DNA from: Nepenthes gracilis
Taxonomy: Eukaryota > Streptophyta > Magnoliopsida > Caryophyllales > Nepenthaceae
Direction: 5' to 3'
DNA length: 64,000 bases
NCBI GenBank assembly: GCA_033239525.1
Contig: BSYO01000024.1
Location: forward strand, 13,945,268-14,009,267
Below the pieces are notes generated by a model. That model worked only from the letters and a program-made list of their open reading frames with translations, was not told the DNA's origin and searched no databases. The translations under genes and the position numbers were made by a program. Of this stretch, positions 10,668 to 22,399 are shown piece after piece; the stretch's first letter is position 1; the number at the start of each line of letters is the position of its first letter.

Positions 10668-13600
10668 TTATCTATAAAAGACACGAACATGGAGGCCCCC
10701 ATCAACCTGAAGACTTAACATAGTCCTATAATTGACAGGTTTTTCTTCATTGCCAAGTTTGAAAACAAAGCTAGCCAACAAAACCACCGATAATATCTTC
10801 ATTTGCCTATAAGTAAATTCCTTTCCTAGGCAAATTCGTGGGCCAGCCTGTCAAACCAAATTTGCTCTAAGTCAGGTTCCTGATTAGAAAAGTCAGAGGG
10901 AATGCATGTGTTTTATGTACAGAACATTTTAGTGAGGATTCTAGTGATAAGGATGAGATCCCAATTCAAACACGCATATATGGCCCCTTCCCAAAAAGGG
11001 GATACAAACCATGTAACACTGGGGCTAGCTTTTATTAGTATAAAAGGTATCTCAATGCACTAAGCTTTTACTATTCGTGGGGTCAAAAAAAAAGGTAGGT
11101 CCAACTATTTTGAATTTGTTATATCAAGACTTAACTTATATCATACAAGAAGATATTTCTATAACTAAAACTCGTGATTGTAAATTATATGGCAACAACT
11201 CAACTATTAATGCCAAGGCTTTCCGTTCGTAGAAAATATTCTGCAATAAAAGGTGTTCTTAGTAGTTTGGTTGTACAGTGGATTGCTGGTGGATCATGCA
11301 GCCAATAGGGTGAGGCCTACTACTATGAGCACGAGGCTAAAGAAAATATGCAAAATGTCATAGCCACCACCATTGTACAAACCTGGAAGGCGGTAAATTT
11401 GAAGGGACTCTCTGGCTGGAAGATGCCTTCCTCATTGAGCCATCTTTCAGGTCGGAAAACCTCTGCATCTTCTCCCCAGAGAAATGTCATTCTTCCCATT
11501 GCATATGGTTGGTAAGCAACAAGATCCCCTTTTTTAACACTATAACCATCAGGAAGAGTATCATCCGAAAAGCATAGCTTCGGATCCTGCAAAAATAGAT
11601 ACACTAACAATGAGTGCTTCAACCATACACTTTAATAAGTAGGAGAAGAGTATACTAACATCACTATAACCCAATTTTGCTTCTGCATATATATATATAT
11701 ATATATATATATTCTTGAACAGGTGATATTTTGGAAAGTCAAAGTACCACTGGAACGGCCGGGTAGAGTCGGAGAGTCTCAGTTAAAGATGCATGCAAAT
11801 AATGCATCTTTTCTAGAGATCCTTCCGTCAAACTGGCTGCAAATGCAGCATAGTCTGCTATCTTGACCACCTTAGTTGCGTTCTTTATTTCTTGTGCAAT
11901 CTTCTCTTGTACCTGTGGATGCTTACAGAGCATGTAAATGAACCATGAAAGGGTCCCAGCTGTTGTGTCTCTTCCAGCAATTACAAAGTTCAAAATAATG
12001 TCTCTCAAATACGTGGGATCAACGTTGCTCAGCTGCAAAAATCTGGACAGTATGTTGTCTTTCTTGATCTGTTTCTTCCATATTGCAACAAATTAAGACG
12101 GTTCACGAGCAGCCGAAATAAAAAACAAAGAACAGGATAGAGACAATTTATACAGGGAATCATCTTGGAGGTCTCAGGGGATTTACTTACTGAAGAATCA
12201 ACCTGAAACCTTTGTTTTTGCTCGGTTTCGGTATCAATTAACTTGTACACGAAGTCGTTAATGACTCCAACATTCTTCTTCAATTTGGCCTCTGAACCGA
12301 CGTTTAGAAGTTTCTTGATTGGCCAGAAGAAATCAACATATCGCTGTGCAGTAAGAGCACTGGCATCATCAAAAGCACGGCAAAATTTGGTGCCGGATTC
12401 ACTTGAACCGGTCAAACTGTTCAATTCAATTCCAAATGCGACTTTGAATATGGAATCCATTGTTGATTTCATGAACAACTCCTGCAGCAAATTGCAGAAT
12501 TACTTCCAATTTCTTGTCAAATTAAGATCATAATAAAATCTATAATAACGGCCTACTCACTTGAATGTCAATCATTTGCTCGGAATTTGCAGCTCCAGAC
12601 ACTATGTTTGCGAGTTTTGCAGCATTGTTTTGGAAAATTGTGCTGCTAAATTCCCTCAAAACCTTCGTGGAAAACTCATGGCTGGATGTTTTCCTTTGCT
12701 CGCGCCATTTATCACCGTCTACTGTGAAAATCCCGTCGCCGAGTAGATCCCTGAGATTTCTGTAGTTGTATGAACCCTGAAATTTGTGTTTCAAACAAGA
12801 AAAAAAAATCATGAAATTTTACCTTCCTATTTTAGCCAAAAAGGGTGCTTCGCGAAGAAATGCAAAATAAAATTACTTATTAATTTTGCCTCTTTCGCAA
12901 AATTACCAAATGACTGGTTTATGTTATCACTAATTCTAGGTTAGCATTTCCTTGCAGAAAATGAACGTGATTCGTCGGAATTGCAACAGCAAACGAAATA
13001 ATCAAATTCTATCTGAGCTACTGAGATAATTTCCATGGAGCCACGCTCGTTCTGGCTGTACTGTCACAAAAATATGCATCCGATACTAAGATTAACCGCC
13101 TCAATATTTGCATCAACATCATCGTCGTCATCGTAATTATTTATTTATTAAATTAATACAAATTACAATTCTATATATTAATTCAAATTCATTGATTATT
13201 AATTAATTAAAGTAGATGTTCATATTTAATACACACTTTTTGATAAAAAAGAACGTTATTTTAATAATTTGGAAATAATTTTTTCTCTAAAAGATTTTAT
13301 ATCCGTACTAATATGACATTACATAGAAATACACTTTGGGTAAATAAAGGAAAGAAAGCAAAATTATATTTTATTTTTGAAGAAAAAATAAGCGGATTAA
13401 TTATTTTTACATGCTATTTTTACAAATTTAAAATCTTATATATATAAAACTTGATGGATCCAACATGAATGTGGGCCAGCAATAAAGAGGTCCAACCGAT
13501 AGAGAAGCCCAACGAGGCGATGGTCCTCCAGAGGCACTGTACGAAACCTAACATCGAAAAAAGGGTCTTGGGCTAGGCGGACCACACTAGAACCCATGGG

Positions 13601-15026
13601 GAGGCTCTTGACGAGCGTCCAATCACCATCCATTTGTGCCTCTCCCCAAAACAGCTTTAGACGGGCAACGCAAAAGACGCCTGCTAAGGAAATGTTAACA
13701 ATTGGCACTACTGACCACCGCCAGTACTCAACGGTTGGTGAACCCAAGTAGAACATCGATCACATATTCCTGCCCCAAAAGCCTCATTCGCAGAGCTTAT
13801 AAATACTTTATCTTATAATAGAGAAAGGGGATTTAAGATCATAAAAGGATCCCTGCATCAAAATCCACTCAAAGCACTAAAAAGCTATCCCACGCTAAGC
13901 TTCAAACAAAAAAAAAACGCGAAGAGAAGGAACCAAGCTCTCTTTCCTCCGAAACCGTCGCTTCAGCTTGGCGATCTTAGTGAGCCACTTGCCGTAGTAT
14001 ATTAAAGGAGCCTGAGCCTCCTCCAATTATCATTCGCACCCCTTATATATAAGCATCCGTGCATCCCCCATTACATTTATCTTTACAATTATATTTTTTT
14101 CATTTCTTAGGAAAAATTTCTAATTTAAGTATTTTAGTGTTTATGGTGGGAATACCTCCCGCCGTCTTTTAATTTCCTGTTTATAGTCTGTGGTGCGCAA
14201 AATCCAAATTGAGAGATATGGAGACTAAAGCCGTTCGAGATCGACTCGACACAAGGAATTCAAAAGCTCTCTAATTCGGACGATAATTTGGACCCAACAA
14301 TGTATTAGATCTAAATATATCAATTTATATAAATCTAATAATACTTGACTCGATTGAGAAATTACTTTTTTATTTTTTGACAAAAATAAATTGATTAATT
14401 AATTTTACCTGCTATTTTTATAAATTAAAAATTTTATATTTATAGATCTAAATATATCAATTTATATTTCTTAAAATGATTTGATAAGAAATTAAATCTC
14501 ATTATAAAATTTTTCAAGCCATTCATGCAATACCTGACCTGGTTAGGCATCGTTGAAGTTGGCACGTAAGTTAGCTCCGTTACTTAACTCCTTTGCTATC
14601 ATTTCATCATATCAGAAATTAAAGGAGTAGACGAAGTGTCACCAAACGGCCGATGCACCTATAAGTGAAAACCGAAGAAGAGAAGTGTTGAGGAAAAGGT
14701 TAGGGTTTTACCTTGCCATAATTATCGAAGTTCGACTTCAGTATATATTCTACATTTGCCGGATCAGTAGTATAAATCTCATTCCTTGAAGGACTAATCA
14801 GCCTGTAAGTTCCGTACTTAGTAGCAAGATCAGTCATGTAATCATAAAGTCTGTGAAAATTGAGCAGCTGGTTGAACATGGTTCCCGCAATCGGATGGTA
14901 TTTTCTCTCTCCATGCTTCCATTGATGACTGTTCTTGGTGATGAGTTTTACAGCAAGAAAAGTCACAATTGAAACAACCGCCAATACCAAGGAAATGGAA
15001 GTCGAATTAGAAATGGCGAAATCCAT
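10668..15026 (-). CDS. CYP704: Cytochrome P450, CYP704 family (six exons)
   Basis: This is a membrane-anchored haem monooxygenase. Exons on the minus strand are 14712-15026, 12561-12776, 12191-12481, 11748-12074 (or from 12068), 11383-11586 and 10668-10847. All have GT-AG borders and phase 0, giving about 510 codons, normal for CYP704. Residues 8-28 form the N-terminal anchor. Diagnostic motifs are LLGDGIFTVDGDKWREQRK (C-helix), AGRDTTAGTLSW (I-helix oxygen site), ETLR (ExxR), FRPERW (PERF) and FQAGPRICLG (haem loop), with the loop split by intron 5 after FQ. Known CYP704 members are fatty-acid omega-hydroxylases; CYP704B acts in pollen exine formation. This copy looks closer to the A/C subfamilies, so its substrate is unknown. 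The start is the only Met before the anchor. Intron 1 (1935 bp) contains an LTR; intron 4 contains an AT microsatellite. No inactivating lesion is seen. Confidence 0.92.
11686..11711. repeat. (AT)n microsatellite in P450 intron 4
   Basis: About 13 AT units lie between exon 4 (ending 11748) and exon 5 (starting 11586 on the minus strand). Confidence 0.9.
13452..14299 (+). mobile_element. TGATG-family LTR inside P450 intron 1
   Basis: It starts TGATGGATCCAAC and ends GGACCCAACA. It contains the family block TTTCTAATTTAAGTATTTTAG ... GTCTGTGGTGCGCAAAATCC ... GGAGACTAAAGCC. Flanks (AAACT / ATGTA) do not match, so the duplication has been lost or the LTR arose by recombination between different insertions. 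It lies opposite to the P450 transcript. Frames inside it carry no known domain. Confidence 0.65.
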
Positions 15027-15150
15027 GGATTTCTGCTTCTACGATGCTGGACGATGAGAGCAGAGCTCAAGATGGGCACAAATGTCGGATGCACTACGAA
15101 CAAAATTTGCCGCCTAAGAGTGCCTTCTTGCAGTTATTTAAAATCATGGA
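15027..15150 (-). promoter_or_regulatory. Likely P450 promoter proximal region
   Basis: Upstream of the P450 start codon, a TATA-like TTTAAATAAC is readable on the minus strand near 15133-15143, about 110 bp from the ATG. This is weak evidence based on position and composition only. Confidence 0.3.
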
Positions 15151-15509
15151 AATTTATTAGGTGAATAATTAATTAAACATATTAATACTCCCCTTTTTTC
15201 CAAATTGATTTTTTGGAGAATATTCTTTCTTATGTTAAAATTAAATTTTTTTTAAAAAATAACATTTGTGATTATTTTTAAATCTTTGTAATTTAAAAAT
15301 ACAATTTATTAGATTTTTTTAAAATAAAAATAACCATTTGCTATAAAAATAACCATTTGCTATAAAAATAACCATTTTATTTTTAAAAAATATTAAAAAT
15401 ATATCTTTTAAATACACAACATAAAATTAATAACCTTTGGACCACGGCCTTTATTTGAAGGTGGCGTGACGACGTATGACAAATTATTATGAAAGTGATC
15501 TAAGAAGTT

Positions 15510-15815
15510 AAATTTTTGATAGATTCTACAGGAAAATAATATTTTATTTTATGTCATTATAATTATTAAATATATATGTATATATAATAGAAATATATAA
15601 TTATATTTAATTTATGAGAAAGATACATTAATTTATTACTAACATATATATTTTTAATAATTAAATAGTATTATAAAATACCATAATATTTATATGATTT
15701 TATGTAAATTTCCTAATAAAAGAGTTAGTGATTGGGCCTAATAACATGAAAACTAATCTCAAGCCAAGATTATAAATACGTATAATCTTATTTTCTTATA
15801 TTTGCCGTGCCGTCA
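15510..15815 (+). repeat. AT-rich dispersed repeat, copy C
   Basis: The 3' part (CAAGCCAAGATTATAAATACGTATAATCTTATTTTCTTATATTTGCCGTGCC in its two halves) aligns with 16930-17040. The 5' part aligns with about 16770-16920 and with 310-500. Non-coding. Confidence 0.5.
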
Positions 15816-16229
15816 AAAACATCCCTTATTTATTATTATTTTTTTAAAAAATTTCAATCAAATTCTATTTTAGAATAATTAATTTTATTTATTTTTTTAA
15901 TTTAGAAAATAACTATATTACAATAATATATTTTTATTTAAAAAATTCTTCATTTGACCAGAAGTGTTGGAATCAAATTTGGGCTCATGGCTGATTATTA
16001 TTTGCTCAGTCTTCTCAATCTCCATCACTGATTGGGCCAGAATTTTTTTTTTTTTTTTTTTGGTTTCATTATTGCTTCAATTATTGACTGTTTAATATAT
16101 AAATATAATATATTTGGTGTTTTATTTTAAAAAAATTTATAATGTAATATTTAAGAAAATAAAAACACCCAACAAATCTTAAAAGGTCAAAGAGTGAGGG
16201 TACTTATCAGCCTTGGGCCACAGGTTTGG

Positions 16230-16475
16230 AACGAGGGGGCGTCTAGCGCAGAGTCCCATCCAATGCCTACAGGGGCTGTTGGATTGAAATCCGACGGCCC
16301 CTTATTTTTTAAAAAAATAAAAAATATTAAAATTTATATTTTTATAATTAAAATATAAAAAAATATTAAAAAAATAAAAAAAAACAAATATTATGTTTTT
16401 TTCTTATTATAAAATTTTGGCCGTTGATTTTTTCAATCCGACGGCCCAAATGAGGCACTGGACACCCCCCGAATC
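16230..16475. mobile_element. MITE-like element with imperfect terminal inverted repeats
   Basis: GGGGGCGTCTAGCGC (16235-16249) pairs with the reverse complement of GCACTGGACACCCCC (16455-16469) at 12 of 15 positions. The inverted similarity continues inward through ATCCGACGGCC blocks. The unit is flanked by the 12-bp direct repeat CCACAGGTTTGG (16218-16229 and 16476-16487), a candidate target duplication. At about 245 bp with an AT-rich centre and no coding capacity, it fits a MITE, perhaps Mutator-like from the long duplication. Confidence 0.6.
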
Positions 16476-16499
16476 CCACAGGTTTGGTGTAAAAATAAT

Positions 16500-17040
16500 A
16501 ATGTGTGATGTTATATTTAATATCAAGGGAGTGACCTTCCAAAAAAATAAAGCGACATATTTTTTTAAATAATTATCTATTTTTAAGTAGATTATGATCT
16601 AATTATTTTAAAATAATTAATTAATATTAATTTTTTTAATTTTTTTAAAATAATTAAATTATAATTATTTATTAAAAATAAATAGCTAAGATATAAAAAA
16701 TAAATCTATCTATTTCATGTAGATGGAGTTTTCTTGAATTTGATGATACATGGAAAGTACAAGAGATTAAATTTTTAATAGAAACTAGTATTTTATTTCA
16801 TAATATTATTAATTTTTAAAAATATAGATTATCTTAAATTTATTAGCAAGATATTTAATTTATTACTAATTTATATTTTTTAATTTTTTAAATAGTACAA
16901 TAAAATTATATAATATTCATAATATTTTTGGTTGTAAGTCTCACAATGAAAGGGCATGGAATTGGCCAAATACGATGGAAACCAATTTCAAGGCAAGATT
17001 ATAGAAAGTATAATCTTATTTTTGTATTTTTCATGCCTTC
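16500..17040 (+). repeat. AT-rich dispersed repeat, copy B
   Basis: The first 425 bp align with 60-510. The last 270 bp also align with 15510-15815, including GAGATTAAATTTTTAATAGA and AAGATTATAnAnnGTATAATCTT. Non-coding. Confidence 0.55.
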
Positions 17041-17112
17041 ATAATATATTTTATTTTTTTTCCCTTTTTTTTTGTCATTTTAATTTTTCTTTTGTGTTTG
17101 TGTGTGTGTAGA

Positions 17113-18480
17113 AGGTCACGTTGATCTTATCGGCTCACCTCTTATTGAGTACGATTTTTGAAATAAAATTGATTAAAATTAATTTATTTAAATGTTTTAA
17201 TTTATTCAGTTTAAAATTTTATAAAATTTTATTATTGTATGAAAATACTATAAATAAATATAGTCATAAAGTCATATTCGATTAATTTTTAGGTTTGATC
17301 ACAATCACAAGTGAAGGCGTTCGATTCGATCAGTTTTAGATTATAATTTCTTATAAATATATTTTTTATTTTAAATAAATATCAAATTTAAATAAATTAT
17401 TTTAATACCTTATATTATTTATAATTAATAACTTTTATGTAAATTTTTTTATTTAAATAAATATTTACATTGTACCTCATCCTAAATATTATAATTTTTA
17501 AAATATTATTGATCGATTTGGTAAGCCCAATCCAAGAAAATGGCCTATTAAAAGAAACAATTGGCTCAAAATTGAATAACATCCCGGTCGGCCCAGGTGG
17601 CCCAAACGAACAGGTGAGCTTGTCAACCCAAAAAGAACAACCCACAATCCAATTCCCCTGCGTTGAAAAAAATTACATGACCGCAAGTCAACCGGTATTT
17701 TCCTATTCAACCGGACAATTTAGCGGACCATTACCATTAGGTAGAAAAAATCAAATTACCCACCAATGCTATAATAATTCATTCACTACAACATAGAAGG
17801 GGACACACGAAAAAAGATGCACCCCTCTGAGTGTATTTCTCTTTCTAAAAGACGCTTCCTATTAAGTGCATGACACTTAATCCTCATTACATGCATCCAA
17901 ATATCTCTTTCAAATCTTTCTTACATCTTTTTATTTTTTTAGAAAAATTTCGACCTTGAGCGTTGGAAGATATATCGGATAATGAATTTCACCAATTTTT
18001 TGACATTTTGTTCATTTATTGTATTGCGCAGATTCCAAGTTCAATGCCACAAAAGCCGATCACACTTCAAATCAACTCGACGCAAAAATTCGATCCACAG
18101 CTCCCTAATCCGTATAATAATTTCGACCCGGGGATGTACTAATTATATATTTTTAAATATTTTTCATATAAATATAAATTTTTAAAAAAAAATACTAAAA
18201 ATTTCTAAACATTAGCCGAAATTAGCTTGATTTGACTTATAAATGGGTAAGATTAAAGCTTTTGATATGAATAGTCCAACGTTATTCGATCGAGCCCGAC
18301 TTATTTGTTATGAAATTGTAACTAATCTGATCCATATTTGATGCGAAAATGATTTCAATCGGGTCCATTTTAAAACATATTATTATATAATTTTTTTGAT
18401 TGCCAATCATTCCTACTTTTTTTTTAAAATAATTATGATTGAATTCTAAACATAAAATCAGTTTTATAAAGTTAATACAA
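17113..18480 (+). repeat. 725-bp dispersed repeat, copy split by a solo LTR
   Basis: It starts AAGGTCACGTTGATCTT as at 8430, follows that copy to AAATATTAT at 17509, then resumes at 18142 and ends AAAGTTAATACAAGC at about 18480. The inserted piece 17510-18141 is absent from the copy at 8.4-9.2 kb. Confidence 0.7.
17510..18141 (+). mobile_element. Short solo LTR with target duplication ATTAT
   Basis: It begins TGATCGATTTGG and ends GATGTACTA, flanked by ATTAT at 17505-17509 and 18142-18146. The 3' part carries the TGATG-family blocks (AATTTCGACCTTGAGCGTTGG ... GTATTGCGCAGATTCCAAG). At 632 bp it is shorter than its relatives, so it has an internal deletion. The terminal CA has become TA. The related uninterrupted repeat at 8.4 kb supports the boundaries. 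Confidence 0.7.
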
Positions 18481-18595
18481 GCATGAGTAGAAATTAAATT
18501 TATTATTATTAAATATTTAGTTATAAAATTTTAATTAGTTTTTTACCAACTATGCTAATCTATGTATATTTATTTTTAATTATAATTAATATTTA

Positions 18596-19574
18596 TGATG
18601 CGTTCTTAGATTTGAGTTGTTATACAAATTAGAAAACCTACTGATTTTTTATGACGGGTCGAGTTTAGGCGAGTCTAGTCTCCGTCTCCGTTAATTTGGA
18701 TCATATGTAATACAACGAACAAATAAGATGTTAGAAAATTTATGTGACTCACTATCTAATTTATCCTCTAATGTTCAAATTAAAAATTTTTCTGAAAGAA
18801 GAGAAAGATGGATGACAGAAGGTATAATGATACACATGTAAAGGAAATGAGAGTGATGACAAAAGTCTTGGCTCTAGTGGTTGTGCACGATGGGAAATGA
18901 CTTGTGCGCATGCTTGCAGGGCAGCAGCTATGACAAAGGATGAAAGAGAGTTCTCTCTGAGAATTGAAAGCCTCGAGAGCAAGGGAGAGCTCTTTGTTCC
19001 TTTTGGACAATCGAGAGTAAGGATCATTTTTCCCCTCACCGGCAAGGGTGAAGGGGTATTTGTAAGGTTGGCGTTGGTCTTGCATATCTTGGGCACCAAG
19101 GGCCGATGATAGCTATCCTGCGAGGATTCGCTGAACTGCCTGTGCAATTGTGGAAGCCATCAATAGTAGTTATTGGTTATAGGCAATTGTGCAACCGTAG
19201 GTGGTCTTGCCAGTATGTTCAATGGCAGCGACAGTTGTCCTTTTGGGGACGCTCAAACAATTGCAGGCCACTTTCCCAGCACATTTGCCAAGCTACTTTT
19301 GTTGCCATGGCCAGTGTCTCCTACATGTGCGAGCCTCTAATAAGGCTGCGGGCCGCTGAATTGGAAGGTTCCCTACGTCGTGGTTGGCCAATTCATGGGG
19401 GCAATTTACTTTGCTTGCCTGTCACCTTTTTCTACTTGCCCATCACGAGTTGAGCCATGAAGTGGCATCCTTTGAGTTTCGCATCACACGAGACCTAGAT
19501 GAACTTTAGCCATATGGGCATGCCGACGGATAGACTCTTCTCTAGGCCCGCCCATAAGATTGTAAGACCCATCA
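18596..19574 (-). mobile_element. Solo LTR, TGATG family (reverse)
   Basis: On the minus strand it begins TGATGGGTCTTACAATC and ends AAGAACGCATCA. The flanks ATTTA (18591-18595) and ACTTA (19575-19579) form a duplication with one mismatch. It aligns with the reverse copy at 55.6 kb, for example AACAAATAAGATGTTA and GAGAGAAAGATGnATGA on the plus strand. The ORFs at 18761-19453 lie within it and have no domain. Confidence 0.7.
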
Positions 19575-19579
19575 ACTTA

Positions 19580-21250
19580 ATTTTTATAAATTTATATTTA
19601 ATTTGAGTTAGAATCTCATCTATAATCATTTTATTATTCTATATCTTATAATCTAGAAAGATTATTAGATATCTAGGAAATGGGACAAGCAAAGCACCAC
19701 ATTTCCAATCCCAAAATCTAATTTATTAATTTTTAATTAACTTAATTTAAATTTTTATCTTTAAGATTTAAAAATCTAAATATTTATTCTACTAATTTAA
19801 AACTTAAAATGAATACTAAAATATAAATTTTTAAATCAAATACCGTTAAATAATCTGAAATAATATGATAATTAAACCACACTTTCAAATGTCATAGCTA
19901 AAAGTAATTTTAAATAATAATAATTATTTAACCATAAATCATATGTGAAAAAAAATATATTGACTAATATCAGTGCATCAAAGCAATAAACTATATTAAA
20001 AATTATTATTTAACTTGTACAATTTCATCATTGCCGTGATGTATCATAAATCAAAATACCAAAATAACTAAAAATAAAAAATTTAATATCCTAAAATATT
20101 AATTTATAATAAAATATGAACTCCAATCCAGCTCATTAAGATAATATGCGAATTGTTTGCTCTCGATACAACACTCTAGTATGTAAATTCAAGCCCTCTA
20201 ATATAAAATATTAGTAATAATAAGTATAAAAATAAACCTAATATTTAATATGATACATATATTTTTATATGTAAATATATACTAAATAAAGCATGCTAGA
20301 GTTATAACATAACTGAAATTCTAAAAAGTTAATAATGTCAATTTTGGAGTAAATCATACCAAAATCAAAATTAATGATTATATAGGCCAAAATCTATATA
20401 TATAAATAAAATATTTAATTTTTTTCTCACTTTACTCTTTGAAAAATTTAAGTGGGTTTTAGGATAAAACGAGTGTTTCACATAGAGCCAATACTATGCC
20501 AAATTTGTACACTCATTATTAAATATATTAAAACTATGCAAATATAGAAATCATACTAAAATTATACTGATATATAAAAGGATCGAGGATTGGTAATAAC
20601 CCAACAAGTGACGAATATCAAAGTTCAGTTATAGTTATTTCTATATAGTCGAATGTCAAATGGCCCTATTCATGATTTATGAGTGGATTGATTACATATA
20701 ATTCATATAATTGATATTGAACATCACTTTTCTAGCCTGCTGATAATAAGTTTAACTTTAGATTTACTAGTAATAATATATTAAGATATATCCAAATATA
20801 TTTTATTAATTCTCTACAATTGTTCATATTTAAGTAAATAAAAAAACTCAACTTAAATATGAATATTTTTTTAATTTTTCTTATACAGGAGAAAATAATT
20901 TCTTCATCAAAGTTTATATACAACCATTTTAAAGTCAGATAAATTCGAATATTGAGTCCAATCAATAAATCTTAAGATGCCAAATTATTGTAAATAACAA
21001 ATATGATACAGGTAAAACTCACTAAAATTCAAAACATATTAAAAAAGAAGAACCAAGGACGAGTCATTTACACACTAACTAATCTAATGAATAATTCTAA
21101 AGATATCCAAATATATTGTTCCATCAATTCTATACAATGGTTCTCAAAAAAATATCAAATGTTAGATATTATATCAAATCACAATTTTTTTTCTTAAAGT
21201 AGGAAAAGTATACATATTAAAACTTTTCACTCTATAAAAATATATAAAAT
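19580..21250. other. AT-rich spacer, no feature seen
   Basis: Strongly AT-rich, dense in stops, with frames of at most 77 codons of low complexity. No gene, RNA or bounded element recognised. Confidence 0.55.
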
Positions 21251-21545
21251 ACTAAACTGATTACATACACAAATCCTTTCACCTTAGAAAAAGCAAAAAC
21301 TAAAGGCTCTATGAATACAAAATTATCTACTCTAGAAAAAGTACAAATATAAGGCTCCACAAATGCAAAACTATCCACCCAGAGGAAAGCACTAGCACTA
21401 AACTGATTACATACACAAATCCTTTCACCTTAGAAAAAGCAAAAACTAAAGGCTCTATGAATACAAAATTATATACTCTAAAAAAAGTACAAATATAAGG
21501 CTCCACAAATGCAAAACTATCCACCCAGAGGAAAGCACTAGCACA
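21251..21545. repeat. 146-bp tandem duplication
   Basis: Units starting ACTAAACTGATTACATACAC at 21251 and 21397 differ at only two or three positions, so the duplication is recent. The minus-strand 89-codon frame across it simply repeats itself and has no known domain. Confidence 0.85.
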
Positions 21546-22399
21546 TCTCATAAATTCAAAATACAATCTAAACCTAGGCATTTTATGAACTATCACATCT
21601 ATAAATTTTATGACTTTTATTTTACAAATATATATAAATTATTTACCTTTTTGTACAAGTTGTATAAAGTGCTAAAACTTTTTATAAAATCAAACAAAGC
21701 TTCAAAACCCCGGATAAAAATCATGGGCATATAACAATATTTAAAATGAAAAAGCTAAAAGGCCACAAGGATGTATATCAAATAAGAAATATAAATAAAA
21801 TTAAAGGATTCTAAAAATAAACCAATGAATAGAATATTTACTTTTTATTTTTGATCTAATTGATCTGATAAGATTTAGTTTGAAATATTTTTTTTCTCTT
21901 TCTTTCACCTCTTCTTCTTCCCCTCCTATTCTCTCTCGTTCTCTCTCCTTCCTCCTTTCTCACAAAACAATCAACAGTACACATAGGTGTACTTTAAAAC
22001 TCAATTGACACATAAGCACTAGATAGGCAGGCATTAGGCATCCTAAATCTACTTCAACCGCACATGAGCACTGTATTAGTGGCGGCTCAAATACCAATAT
22101 TTTATACAAACTACTCTTTAGTGCTTTATAGGCACACCTCAGATGTCATTTAATCTGCACAAAACATACATGAGCATCATATAGGTGCACATAGCCACCA
22201 ATCTGCCACTAATGCATATGAGCACTGCAGAGACGTGTATTAGATGAATATCTTTTGTCTCGGATACACACAAGCATGAGTCAAGCCTTTTTCATTTGTT
22301 AGGCCTGATTCCCAGAATCGAAATTTTCTCAAATTTTATTATATAATTATTTTTAAATAATCTTAAAGTACACTAATGACATTATAATTTAATAATTAA

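Noticed and set aside
18761..19453. Overlapping ORFs of 70-128 codons on both strands
   Set aside because: They lie wholly inside the reverse solo LTR 18596-19574, carry no domain and occupy several frames at once.
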